Shown: positions 9,454-17,516 of the stretch, one piece after another
Numbering within the stretch: the stretch's first letter is position 1
Layout: each line of letters opens with the position of its first letter
Assembly: GCA_937892915.1 (NCBI GenBank)
Contig: CALBIC010000073.1
Span: forward strand, 1-64,000
Source of the DNA: UBA5972 sp002430125
Lineage (GTDB): Bacteria; Pseudomonadota; Alphaproteobacteria; Rhodobacterales; Rhodobacteraceae
Reading direction: 5' to 3'
DNA length: 64,000 nt
The notes under the pieces: model-generated
Database searches by the model: none
Told to the model about the DNA's origin: nothing
The model's input: only the letters and a program-made list of their open reading frames with translations
Position numbers and translations under genes: made by a program

Positions 9454-9466
9454 GTTTCAGGCTTTC

Positions 9467-9853
9467 CTATTCTTCGGGCGCATAACTGCCATCGGCGCGG
9501 TGGACTTCCTGACCACTTAACGCAGGATTGAAAACGCAAACAAGTCGTAAGTCGCCGCCCAGCGCCCGAACCGTGTGCCGGTCGTTTTTGTCCAGAGCAT
9601 AGAGCGTGTAAGGTTCAATGGGGTGGGTGATGCCGTCGGCATGGGCTGTCACATCGCCTTGCCCATGAATGCAGTAACAAGCCTCAACATGGTGTTTGTA
9701 TTCAAGCGTCAGGCTGGCACCGGCCTTGATAAGCGTATCGGTCATGGTGAAACCCGTACCATCTTGCGCCAATAGCAAGCGACGACTGGACCAGCCGGGG
9801 CCAGAGATATCACGGTCAGTGTTCAGGATGTCGGTTAGTTTGGTGACGATCAT
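9467..9853 (-). CDS. ectC: Ectoine synthase, without ectA or ectB nearby
   Basis: EctC cyclises N-gamma-acetyl-2,4-diaminobutyrate to ectoine, a compatible solute. The 128-residue cupin matches the family along its length, and the iron ligands known for EctC, Glu57, Tyr85 and His93, fall at exactly those positions here. Ectoine operons normally carry ectA and ectB next to ectC; here the gene lies between an amidinotransferase (29 bases upstream) and an SDR (13 bases downstream). Solitary ectC genes are known in other bacteria and some are active with supplied precursor or in a reverse or promiscuous reaction. Either ectAB lie elsewhere, or this copy works on another substrate supplied by the operon. 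Confidence 0.92.
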   Translation of the reverse strand: MIVTKLTDILNTDRDISGPGWSSRRLLLAQDGTGFTMTDTLIKAGASLTLEYKHHVEACYCIHGQGDVTAHADGITHPIEPYTLYALDKNDRHTVRALGGDLRLVCVFNPALSGQEVHRADGSYAPEE

Positions 9854-9882
9854 GAGGGGCCTTTGAAAGTTGGGTTACCGGT

Positions 9883-11004
9883 TTATGCCTTTGGAAAATA
9901 ATCTTCACACTCCCCGTCCCGATACACATCCGCCGTGCAGCAGTGCAGGCCACCGCCGAAGGCGTAGGCGTCTCGTAGGTCGACCGGGATGACGTTCATG
10001 CCGAGTTTGTCCATTTGCTCGGCCTGATAAACCTCGGACGCTTCGACGCAGACGGTTTTGGGGTCGAGCACCAGCACGTTCATGCTGAGCCAGGTTGAGG
10101 AATAGCATAGGGGCGGTGGTGAGTTGTGGGACGGCTGTGCAGCGTCGATAATTTCCCAGCCATTGCGTTCGAACATATCGCGCTGGTCTTGCGGCAGGCG
10201 GCGTTGCGGGTTGTTCAGGATCAGGCCGGGGCGCAGTGGTGTGAAGGTGGCGTCGATGTGGATCGGATAGGGATCGCCCGGGAAGTTGACGGCGTGCACC
10301 CGGTGATCGGGGAAGTGCCGCCGCAGCCAGTCGATGCCCTTGAGGTTGGTGGTGAAACCGTGCTGCACTACCAGATCGCGGCCAAATCGCAAAACGTCGG
10401 CGGCGTCAAACAGCGGTTCTTCCTCGGTCGTGACAAAGAACTTTTCCTCGGCCCATTTCAGGCGTTTGGCGACACCGATTTTCTCGGACAGATAGTCAGG
10501 ATGGTAATCGGCATCGGTCAGGCGGGGTTTGGGGGCGGCTTCGTGGCGAAAATTCGGGTCCTCGTTCCAGTATTGCTGCATCAACGGGCGATAGTTCAGG
10601 TATTCAAACCAGCGGCAGCGATAGGACATGGTTGCTTCGAGGATTTCATGGCCAACGGTCAGCAGCACGTCGCGCGGCGGCATACAGCCGAACTGACTGT
10701 CGGTATGAAAGTCAGGCGTCGTGGCGGGCAGCGAATGGTCGATGCAGGTCGGGCGGTCCACCCGCAACCCGCGTTTGGCCAACATACCGGCGAAATTATC
10801 CAACAGTTCGTTAGCGCGGTCGATGGTTTCTTGCGGACGCCGCCCCCATTGGCCACGCATATCGCTGTCTTCGGGTACTTTCGCGTCAAGCGCCGGTTCT
10901 TGCGGCGGGATGTGGCAATCATCGGCACGACCGACGATAACGTGGCGCAGGGTGTCCCATTCGTTCCAGCTTTTGACTTGGGTTTTGTCGGGTGACCAGA
11001 CCAT
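9883..11004 (-). CDS. Glycine/inosamine-type amidinotransferase
   Basis: A 373-residue enzyme of the arginine:glycine amidinotransferase (AGAT) family, which moves an amidino group from arginine to an amine acceptor. The catalytic triad known from AGAT can be placed: Asp in EPLFDAADVLRFG, His in HIDATFTPLRPG and Cys in GGGLHCCTADV near the C-terminus. The length is close to bacterial homologs and lacks a mitochondrial leader. It is the first gene of the operon that continues into ectC. The acceptor could be glycine (giving guanidinoacetate), an inosamine phosphate or a diamino acid; sequence alone does not settle this. Confidence 0.88.
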   Translation of the reverse strand: MVWSPDKTQVKSWNEWDTLRHVIVGRADDCHIPPQEPALDAKVPEDSDMRGQWGRRPQETIDRANELLDNFAGMLAKRGLRVDRPTCIDHSLPATTPDFHTDSQFGCMPPRDVLLTVGHEILEATMSYRCRWFEYLNYRPLMQQYWNEDPNFRHEAAPKPRLTDADYHPDYLSEKIGVAKRLKWAEEKFFVTTEEEPLFDAADVLRFGRDLVVQHGFTTNLKGIDWLRRHFPDHRVHAVNFPGDPYPIHIDATFTPLRPGLILNNPQRRLPQDQRDMFERNGWEIIDAAQPSHNSPPPLCYSSTWLSMNVLVLDPKTVCVEASEVYQAEQMDKLGMNVIPVDLRDAYAFGGGLHCCTADVYRDGECEDYFPKA

Positions 11005-11153
11005 GTTCCGCTCCTGTAAAATTGATCAGGCCGGACAAAATCCGAGCAAAGGGCTTAATGCAAGCGAAATGCCGCAACTACGCGAGAGAATCTTGACGAG
11101 GCGCGATTCAAAAGGGATGCTGCCTGCGAATTGATTCATTTTTGGGGTTTAGC

Positions 11154-12659
11154 ATGAAATATTTCTTACGTTCGACGGTCTGTGCGGCGGCTTTGGCGCT
11201 GACCGGTGCCATCCCAGCGACCGCAATCACACCGCAAGAGGTCAGCGATAGCTTAAAAGCCTATTACGAAGGTGCAGGCTTGACCTATGTCATTGGGTCG
11301 CAGGATCAGTCAAGCAACAGCCTGACCCAGAACAATATCGAGATGTCGTTTGATATGCCGGAAGATCGCGGTGTGATAAAGTTGACGATCGATTGGTTCA
11401 AGCTAAGCGATGTTGGCGGTGGCAAAGTCGAAGTGACAACTGCCGAAACTGCGCGTTTTAGCGTGGACACCAAATCCAGCAGTGACAAGGATGTGAACAT
11501 CCAGGGTCATATCACACTGAAGGATTTCCTCACGCTGGTTTCCGGCGCGACTGATGACATGATGGTCGATTACAAAGTCGGTCTCGCTGAAATTGCCACC
11601 GACAAAATGACCGGCGGCAAAGGCGATGTCGAAGGCGTTGTAGCAGTTGCCATATCGGATATGGCGTCGCTGTTTCACATTACAAAGGCCGCCGACAAAT
11701 CGCGGACAATGGATGGGACAACCAAGTCAGGGCCGATCACATTTACGGCCGATCTCAAGAAACCCGGCGGCGGTGGCGTCTTTACGGTTTCAAGCACCAT
11801 CGACGGAATATCTGGCGTCGCATCAATGACAATGCCCGAGCATATTGATTTCAAAAACCCGCTTGGTTCCGGCATGGCTTATGATCAGGTCTATGATTTG
11901 GGCAAATCGACAATAGACGCAAATTTCGACGACGGGGGTGACACGTTTGCAATGACCTTGAGCTCAGAAGGCGGGCGTTTTGCCGGGGTTATGAGCGCAA
12001 GTGGTGTGTCTTACGATATCTCTCAAAAAGGTGTCGCAATGAACATGTCAGCGTCAAAACTGCCGATCCGCAGAATCAGCCTTGCGTATGACGAGTTCAG
12101 TTTCGGGCTTGGTGTTCCACTGAAGAAATCTGACACACCTTCGGATGTTCGCCTATTGACCTCGATCCGCGGGTTGATGGTTGGCGAGGAAATCTGGTCG
12201 ATGGTCGATCCGGGCAAGTCCTTGTCGCGTGATCCGGCCACGATCGTGATTGATCTGGTTGGGAAAGTCATGCTGTTGACCGATCTCAGCAATCCGGAAA
12301 ACCTGAAACACCTGAAAGGCCCGCCTGCCATTCCGGTTTCGGTGGACTTGAATGAACTGACCGCAATTTTTGCTGGCGCAGTGCTGAATGGCAGCGGGGC
12401 TGTGCGGTTTAACATGGAAAACACGGAGTCGTTTGGCGGTATGCCACAGCCGGTTGGCGAGGTGAACCTGCGGCTGAAGGGCGGCTTTGGGTTGATGGAA
12501 AAGCTGGTCGAGCTTGGATTGGTGCCGCCTGACGCAGCGATGGGAATTCGCGCGATGTCAGGGGCATTTGCCAAACCGGTTGGTGATGACGAGTTGGAAA
12601 GCAAGATCGAGCTGACCGAAGATGGCGGCATTTTGGCCAACGGTCAGCGCATCAAATAG
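11154..12659 (+). CDS. DUF2125 domain protein, exported
   Basis: A 501-residue protein with a Sec signal peptide (MKYFLRSTVCAAALALTGAI, cleavage after PATA). The mature part is a long beta-rich repeat-like sequence matching the DUF2125 family of alphaproteobacteria, which are periplasmic or envelope proteins of unknown function. The ATG at 11154 is chosen over an in-frame TTG at 11142 because it begins the signal peptide and has GGGG upstream. It is transcribed divergently from the amidinotransferase operon and ends in a strong hairpin, so it is probably a single-gene unit. Confidence 0.85.
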   Translation: MKYFLRSTVCAAALALTGAIPATAITPQEVSDSLKAYYEGAGLTYVIGSQDQSSNSLTQNNIEMSFDMPEDRGVIKLTIDWFKLSDVGGGKVEVTTAETARFSVDTKSSSDKDVNIQGHITLKDFLTLVSGATDDMMVDYKVGLAEIATDKMTGGKGDVEGVVAVAISDMASLFHITKAADKSRTMDGTTKSGPITFTADLKKPGGGGVFTVSSTIDGISGVASMTMPEHIDFKNPLGSGMAYDQVYDLGKSTIDANFDDGGDTFAMTLSSEGGRFAGVMSASGVSYDISQKGVAMNMSASKLPIRRISLAYDEFSFGLGVPLKKSDTPSDVRLLTSIRGLMVGEEIWSMVDPGKSLSRDPATIVIDLVGKVMLLTDLSNPENLKHLKGPPAIPVSVDLNELTAIFAGAVLNGSGAVRFNMENTESFGGMPQPVGEVNLRLKGGFGLMEKLVELGLVPPDAAMGIRAMSGAFAKPVGDDELESKIELTEDGGILANGQRIK

Positions 12660-12672
12660 ATGCGATCTGTGG

Positions 12673-12702
12673 GGGCGGCGGTGCCTATTTAGCCCGCCGC
12701 CC
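12673..12702 (+). terminator. Stem-loop after the DUF2125 gene
   Basis: A perfect 9-bp stem GGGCGGCGG/CCGCCGCCC with a 12-base loop lies 13 bases after the stop. There is only a weak T-rich tail, so termination strength is uncertain. Confidence 0.6.
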
Positions 12703-12776
12703 TTGCGCTGAGCGATTGGATTGCTTTAATCCCATCATAAGGCGCGGGCAGGCCCGGCGTATATCGGACGGGTGAC

Positions 12777-14123
12777 GTGCGCGACAAACTTGCAGATTTG
12801 ACTGAAACATTGCTAAGCGCCGCTAAGAAAGCCGGCGCTGACAGTTCTGACGCGATTGCGGTATCCGGTCGGTCGCTGTCAATCGAAGTTCTGAACGGCA
12901 AGCTTGAACATGCCGAACGGGCCGAAGGCATTGATATCGGCTTGCGGGTCATTCTTGGGGCGCGGCAGGCTTGTGTTTCTTCGTCGGACATTAACCCGTC
13001 TACCATCACGGAAATGGCCGAACGTGCGGTTGCGATGGCGCGCGAGGCACCGGAAGATACGTCCGTGGGGCTTGCTGATCCGGATCAGTTGGCGCGTGAC
13101 TGGGATGTTGCGTCGCTTGAACTTGCAGATATGTCGGCGGAACCTTCGCCAAAACAACTGGAACAGGACGCACTTGCGGCCGAAGCAGCGGCGGCTGGCG
13201 TTAAGGGTGTCGCGCAGGTGCAGGGGTCGTCGGCCGGGTATTCGTCGTCTGGAATTCATCTTGCTGCCAGTAATGGTTTTTCCGGCGGATATGGCCGCAC
13301 CGGGCGTAACATCAGTTGTGTGGCGATTTCCGGCGAAGGCCTGTCGATGGAACGGGATTATTTCGGCGAACACCGGGTTTTTCAGGCTGATCTGCCGGAT
13401 GCAGCTTGGATCGGGCAGATCGCAGGAGAACGGGCTGTTGCCCGGAAAAATCCGAAACGGCCACCAACCGGTGCCTATCCGGTTTTGTATGACGAGCGGG
13501 TGTCCTCATCACTGATCGGACATTTGTTGGGGGCTATAAACGGCGGGTCGATTGTGCGCGGATCAAGCTGGTTGCGCGACGCCCTTGGCCAGCAGGTTTT
13601 GCCCAAGGGTCTGACACTCATTGAAGACCCGTTTCGCAAACGCGTGTCGGGCTCGCGGCCGTTTGATGCCGAGGGTCTGCCAATGTCGCGTCGTTTGATC
13701 GTGGATGACGGCGTGCTGACCGGCTGGGTGCTTGACCTTGCCACGGGCCGCCGTTTGGGAATGCCGAGTACGGGCAATGCGACGCGTGGCACCTCGGCCC
13801 CACCATCGCCGTCATCTGGTAATATCGCGCTGACACAATCCACTCGCAGCCGCGATGATCTGATCCGCGAAATGGGCACGGGATTACTGATAACCTCGAT
13901 GATCGGATCGTCCATTAACGCGACCACTGGGGATTATTCGCGTGGTGCGTCAGGATTTTGGGTGGAGAACGGCGAGATCACCGGCCCGGTGAATGAATGC
14001 ACAGTTGCAGGAAATCTGCGGGACATGTTGCTGACACTCGAGGCGGCAAATGACGCGCGCACGCACATGATGCATGTGGTGCCAAGCCTTTTGGTACAAG
14101 GTCTGACTATTGCCGGAGCGTGA
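12777..14123 (+). CDS. pmbA: TldD/PmbA family metalloprotease regulator PmbA (TldE)
   Basis: A 448-residue PmbA/TldE protein. TldD and TldE form a heterodimeric protease that processes peptides such as microcin precursors; TldE lacks the HExxxH zinc site, and none is present here, consistent with PmbA rather than TldD. Conserved blocks include GIDIGLRVI, the YPVLYDERVSSSLIGHL segment and the C-terminal SGFWVENGEITGPVNE. Start is GTG. The final 14 bases overlap the next gene. The tldD partner is not in this window. Confidence 0.92.
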   Translation: MRDKLADLTETLLSAAKKAGADSSDAIAVSGRSLSIEVLNGKLEHAERAEGIDIGLRVILGARQACVSSSDINPSTITEMAERAVAMAREAPEDTSVGLADPDQLARDWDVASLELADMSAEPSPKQLEQDALAAEAAAAGVKGVAQVQGSSAGYSSSGIHLAASNGFSGGYGRTGRNISCVAISGEGLSMERDYFGEHRVFQADLPDAAWIGQIAGERAVARKNPKRPPTGAYPVLYDERVSSSLIGHLLGAINGGSIVRGSSWLRDALGQQVLPKGLTLIEDPFRKRVSGSRPFDAEGLPMSRRLIVDDGVLTGWVLDLATGRRLGMPSTGNATRGTSAPPSPSSGNIALTQSTRSRDDLIREMGTGLLITSMIGSSINATTGDYSRGASGFWVENGEITGPVNECTVAGNLRDMLLTLEAANDARTHMMHVVPSLLVQGLTIAGA

Positions 14124-14889
14124 TCTTGATCTTCTAAAGAATGCGGCCTTGGCAGCTGGGGTGATCGCAGCAAGGTATTTCAAAGAAAGCCCGAAAGTTT
14201 GGGATAAAGGCGATGGCCAGGGGCCGGTCACCGAGGCCGATCTTGAAATCGACCAGATGCTGAACAGGGAATTGCTAGGTGCCAGACCGGATTACGGCTG
14301 GTTGTCGGAAGAAACTACCGACAGCGCAGCACGATTGGATCGTAACAGGGTATTCATCGTCGATCCAATTGATGGCACGCGATCTTTCATAGATGGCAGC
14401 AAAACATTCGCGCATTCACTGGCGGTTGCCGAAAACGGGATCGTCATTGCGGCAGTCGTGCATCTGCCAATGAAAGATTTGACTTATACCGCGTCGCGTG
14501 GGCAAGGGGCGTTTCTGAACGGTGTGCCGCTAAAGCAAAGCGGTCGGGTGGATCTTTCGCAGGCGAGGGTTTTGGCAGCCCGCCCGCAATTCGCGCCCGA
14601 GCTTTGGCCCGGTGGGGTTCCACCGATTGACCGCCATTTTCGCCCGTCACTGGCCTATCGGTTATGCCTGACGGCCCAAGGTCGTTTTGACGGAATGGTG
14701 ACCTTGAGGGATGCTTGGGAATGGGACATTGCGGCGGGAGAGTTGATTTGTCGGGAAGCCGGAGCAATCATTACCGACCGCGCAGGTAGTGCGCTGAAAT
14801 TCAACAGCCCCACACCGCTGCATCCCGGTGTTTTAGCGGGCAGTCCAATGGTACATGCCGGGTTCTTGCGGCATTTGACGGCTGCCTGA
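14110..14889 (+). CDS. Inositol monophosphatase family protein (CysQ-like)
   Basis: A 259-residue lithium-sensitive phosphatase of the inositol monophosphatase fold. The metal site motifs are present: E-E near residue 65, DPIDGTRSF (residues 85-93) and the C-terminal WEWDIAAGELICREAG. Such proteins dephosphorylate inositol phosphate, fructose bisphosphate or 3'-phosphoadenosine 5'-phosphate. The start is TTG within pmbA. In this lineage the gene commonly precedes DUF4170 and waaA, as here. A separate and more typical CysQ is found at 46.5 kb, so this paralog may have another substrate. Confidence 0.88.
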   Translation: MPERDLDLLKNAALAAGVIAARYFKESPKVWDKGDGQGPVTEADLEIDQMLNRELLGARPDYGWLSEETTDSAARLDRNRVFIVDPIDGTRSFIDGSKTFAHSLAVAENGIVIAAVVHLPMKDLTYTASRGQGAFLNGVPLKQSGRVDLSQARVLAARPQFAPELWPGGVPPIDRHFRPSLAYRLCLTAQGRFDGMVTLRDAWEWDIAAGELICREAGAIITDRAGSALKFNSPTPLHPGVLAGSPMVHAGFLRHLTAA

Positions 14890-14961
14890 ACGGCGCAGTC
14901 CGGCCTTTCAAACATCATCAATCTGGAATAGAAAGCCAGCAATCAAAATGGAGACTTCGCA

Positions 14962-15204
14962 ATGCCCCAACGGTTGCATCTGGTTTTTGGTGGTGATCTA
15001 GTTGACCCTGCCTCGACCCGCTTCAAAGACGTAAAAGATATTGATATCGTCGGGATTTTTCCGGATTATAAATCGGCTTATGATGCGTGGAAAGGGGCGG
15101 CCCACCGGACCGTGGATAACGCCCACACACGGTATTTTATTGCACATCTGCATCGTTTAAGGGACGAACAAACCCCGGCCGGTCCAACCGAAGAACTAGG
15201 TTAA
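14962..15204 (+). CDS. DUF4170 domain protein
   Basis: An 80-residue protein with no signal peptide or membrane segment, matching the small DUF4170 family found beside waaA in alphaproteobacteria. Recognisable features are the LVFGGDLVDP start and the middle YKSAYDAWKGAAHRTVDNA. The family has no established function. It lies 72 bases after the phosphatase and 15 before waaA, so a role linked to Kdo transfer or envelope assembly is only suggested by context. Confidence 0.85.
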   Translation: MPQRLHLVFGGDLVDPASTRFKDVKDIDIVGIFPDYKSAYDAWKGAAHRTVDNAHTRYFIAHLHRLRDEQTPAGPTEELG

Positions 15205-15219
15205 GGACGCCGCCCCGCA

Positions 15220-16494
15220 ATGGGAAAATCTGTCGGCCTTGCTGTTTATCTGGCGTTTTCGGAACGCGCGCTTGGTTTTGCCCAGCGCAAATTGGAAGAC
15301 CGTAAAAGCCATGGCAAAGAAGACCCAAAACGGATTGGCGAACGTTTTGGACAGACAGAACTTGCCCGCCCTGATGGAAAACTTGTCTGGTTTCATGCGG
15401 CAAGCGTAGGCGAATCGCTGTCGATTCTCGAGCTGATCCGACGCCTTGCCGATCTGCGCGAAGATCTAAATTTTTTAGTCACAACCGGTACTGTTACGTC
15501 AGCCGCTATGGTGGCAGGACGCTTGCCAGACAGGGCGGTTCACCAGTTTGTTCCGGTTGATGCGCGCCAGCCGATCCGTGATTTTTTGACCCATTGGAAA
15601 CCTGATCTTGCGGTCTGGACTGAAAGCGAGCTTTGGCCGGCTTTGATGTATGAAACCCATGCGGCCAGCGTGCCGATGCTGCTGATTAACGCTCGGATTT
15701 CGCGGGAAACGCATAACAAATGGCGCTGGTTTCCGGGGATGGCAAAGTCCTTACTGCGTCGGTTTGATTTTGTACTGGCGCAGGACGCGCAAACCGGCAA
15801 ATTTCTGCGCCGTCTTGGTCTGCCGAAGAACCGGATCGAGGTAAGTGGTACATTGAAAGAAGGATCTGCCGCGCTGCCTTGCGACGAGATTGACCGCGCC
15901 CACTTTGCGACACAGCTTGCCGGGCGCCCGGTTTGGCTGGCAGCCTCGACCCATCCGGGCGAAGAGGAAATGGTCGCTAAGGCCCATAAACAAGTCGCAA
16001 GGTCAGCCCAACGGTTGTTGTTAATCATTGCCCCAAGGCATCCTGATCGCGGGCCGGAAATTGCCGAACACCTGCTGAATGAGGGGTGGGACATTGCCAT
16101 TCGGTCAAAGGGCGAAGTTCCCAGCCAGAATACGCAGATTTATCTGGCGGATACCTTGGGGGAAATGGGCCTGTGGTACCGGGTTGCGCCGGTCAGTTTC
16201 CTGGGTGGTTCTTTGGTCGAGATCGGTGGGCATAACCCCTTTGAACCCGCGGCCCTTGGATCAGCGATCATTCACGGGCCGCACGTGTTCAAAGTAGCGG
16301 ATATTTACGCGCGACTGGCGCAAGCCGGTGCGGCGGTCGAGGTCAGATCAACCGAAGAATTGGCCAAAACGGTCGGGAAAATACTGTCACCGGACCGGGC
16401 TGCGGCAATGGCGCATGCGGCCTGGGAAGTCAGTTCAAGCGGCGCTGAGGTCACGGACCGCGCGCTTGAATTGTTGCAAGATTTCTTGCCGTAA
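15220..16494 (+). CDS. waaA: 3-deoxy-D-manno-octulosonic acid (Kdo) transferase
   Basis: Adds Kdo from CMP-Kdo to lipid A precursor at the inner membrane. The 424-residue product shows the N-terminal hydrophobic anchor region, WFHAASVGE (the conserved glutamate is the catalytic base in the family), WTESELWPAL, and the C-terminal GGSLVEIGGHNPFEPAALG donor-binding loop. It precedes lpxK by 14 bases, forming a Kdo-lipid A unit. The Kdo supply genes kdsD and kdsB are at 36 and 46 kb. Confidence 0.96.
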   Translation: MGKSVGLAVYLAFSERALGFAQRKLEDRKSHGKEDPKRIGERFGQTELARPDGKLVWFHAASVGESLSILELIRRLADLREDLNFLVTTGTVTSAAMVAGRLPDRAVHQFVPVDARQPIRDFLTHWKPDLAVWTESELWPALMYETHAASVPMLLINARISRETHNKWRWFPGMAKSLLRRFDFVLAQDAQTGKFLRRLGLPKNRIEVSGTLKEGSAALPCDEIDRAHFATQLAGRPVWLAASTHPGEEEMVAKAHKQVARSAQRLLLIIAPRHPDRGPEIAEHLLNEGWDIAIRSKGEVPSQNTQIYLADTLGEMGLWYRVAPVSFLGGSLVEIGGHNPFEPAALGSAIIHGPHVFKVADIYARLAQAGAAVEVRSTEELAKTVGKILSPDRAAAMAHAAWEVSSSGAEVTDRALELLQDFLP

Positions 16495-16508
16495 GGCAGT
16501 GTCTGACC

Positions 16509-17516
16509 ATGCAACAACCTGAATTCTGGCAAAATCCTAAATCTGCTCCCGGTCTACTGGCGCGTCTTTTGACGCCCTTATCGGCCGTGTCGGGCTTTTT
16601 GGGCAAACAGCGGTTACGGCAGGGGAAATACGAAAGACTGCCGGTTCCGGTTATCTGTGTCGGCAACATCAACATCGGCGGCACCGGAAAAACTCCGACG
16701 GTCATTGCGCTGGTCGAATATCTGAAAAAGCGTGGGCTGAACCCGCATGTCGTGTCGCGTGGTTATGGCGGGTCTTTGCGCGGGCCGGTACGCGTGAATG
16801 AACGGGTGCACAAGGCCTCGCAAGTGGGTGACGAGCCGATTTTGATATCATCGTTTTGCCCGGTTTGGGTTGCGCGTGATCGTGCGGCTGGCGGTTTTGC
16901 CGCTGCCAATGCCGGGGCGGACGTGATCATTCTGGATGACGGCTTTCAGAACCCGGCGGTTGAAAAAGACATCTCGATCATTGTGGTGGATGCGGTCAGC
17001 GGTTTTGGCAATGGGCGGGTGTTTCCGGCGGGGCCTCTGCGTGAACCTATTGGGTTGGGATTGGGCCGAGCGGATGCGTTGGTGGTGATCGGGCCTGAAA
17101 AGGCACAGCAGCAATTCGCGGCCGACTGGTCACCGATACCAAACCTACCGGTGATTGGCGGGCAGTTGAAACCGCTGGAAATGGGAATGGACTGGAAAGG
17201 CCACAAGGTTTTTGCCTTTGCCGGCATTGGGCGGCCTGAAAAGTTTTTTGCCACTTTGCGGGGGCTGGGTGCGGATATTTTGCACACCGAGGCGTTAAGC
17301 GATCATCAGCCTTTAACCCGACGCCTGCTGGAACGGCTAGAGGCAGAAGCGTTCTTTAAGGGGGCGCAACTAGTGACCACCGAAAAAGACGCTGTACGCT
17401 TGCCCGAGGATTTCAGGTTCAAGGTTTTAACCCTGGCGGTCAGGTTGGAATTGGCGGATTGGACACCGATTGAACGGTTGCTGCAAAATGCCGGGATCAA
17501 TCGTCGCGCGCTTTAA
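16509..17516 (+). CDS. lpxK: Tetraacyldisaccharide 4'-kinase
   Basis: Phosphorylates the 4' position of the tetraacyldisaccharide to give lipid IVA. The 335-residue membrane-associated P-loop kinase carries the Walker A motif GNINIGGTGKTPT at about residues 53-65, the HVVSRGYGG segment and DDGFQNP, which holds catalytic residues in the family. A hydrophobic N-terminal helix probably inserts in the inner membrane. Its 3' end overlaps the convergent CoA-transferase gene by 20 bases. Confidence 0.96.
   Translation: MQQPEFWQNPKSAPGLLARLLTPLSAVSGFLGKQRLRQGKYERLPVPVICVGNINIGGTGKTPTVIALVEYLKKRGLNPHVVSRGYGGSLRGPVRVNERVHKASQVGDEPILISSFCPVWVARDRAAGGFAAANAGADVIILDDGFQNPAVEKDISIIVVDAVSGFGNGRVFPAGPLREPIGLGLGRADALVVIGPEKAQQQFAADWSPIPNLPVIGGQLKPLEMGMDWKGHKVFAFAGIGRPEKFFATLRGLGADILHTEALSDHQPLTRRLLERLEAEAFFKGAQLVTTEKDAVRLPEDFRFKVLTLAVRLELADWTPIERLLQNAGINRRAL

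Noticed and set aside
10126..10995. 289-codon plus-strand open frame
   Set aside because: Lies wholly antisense to the amidinotransferase gene, whose catalytic motifs are intact; the product has no recognisable domain.
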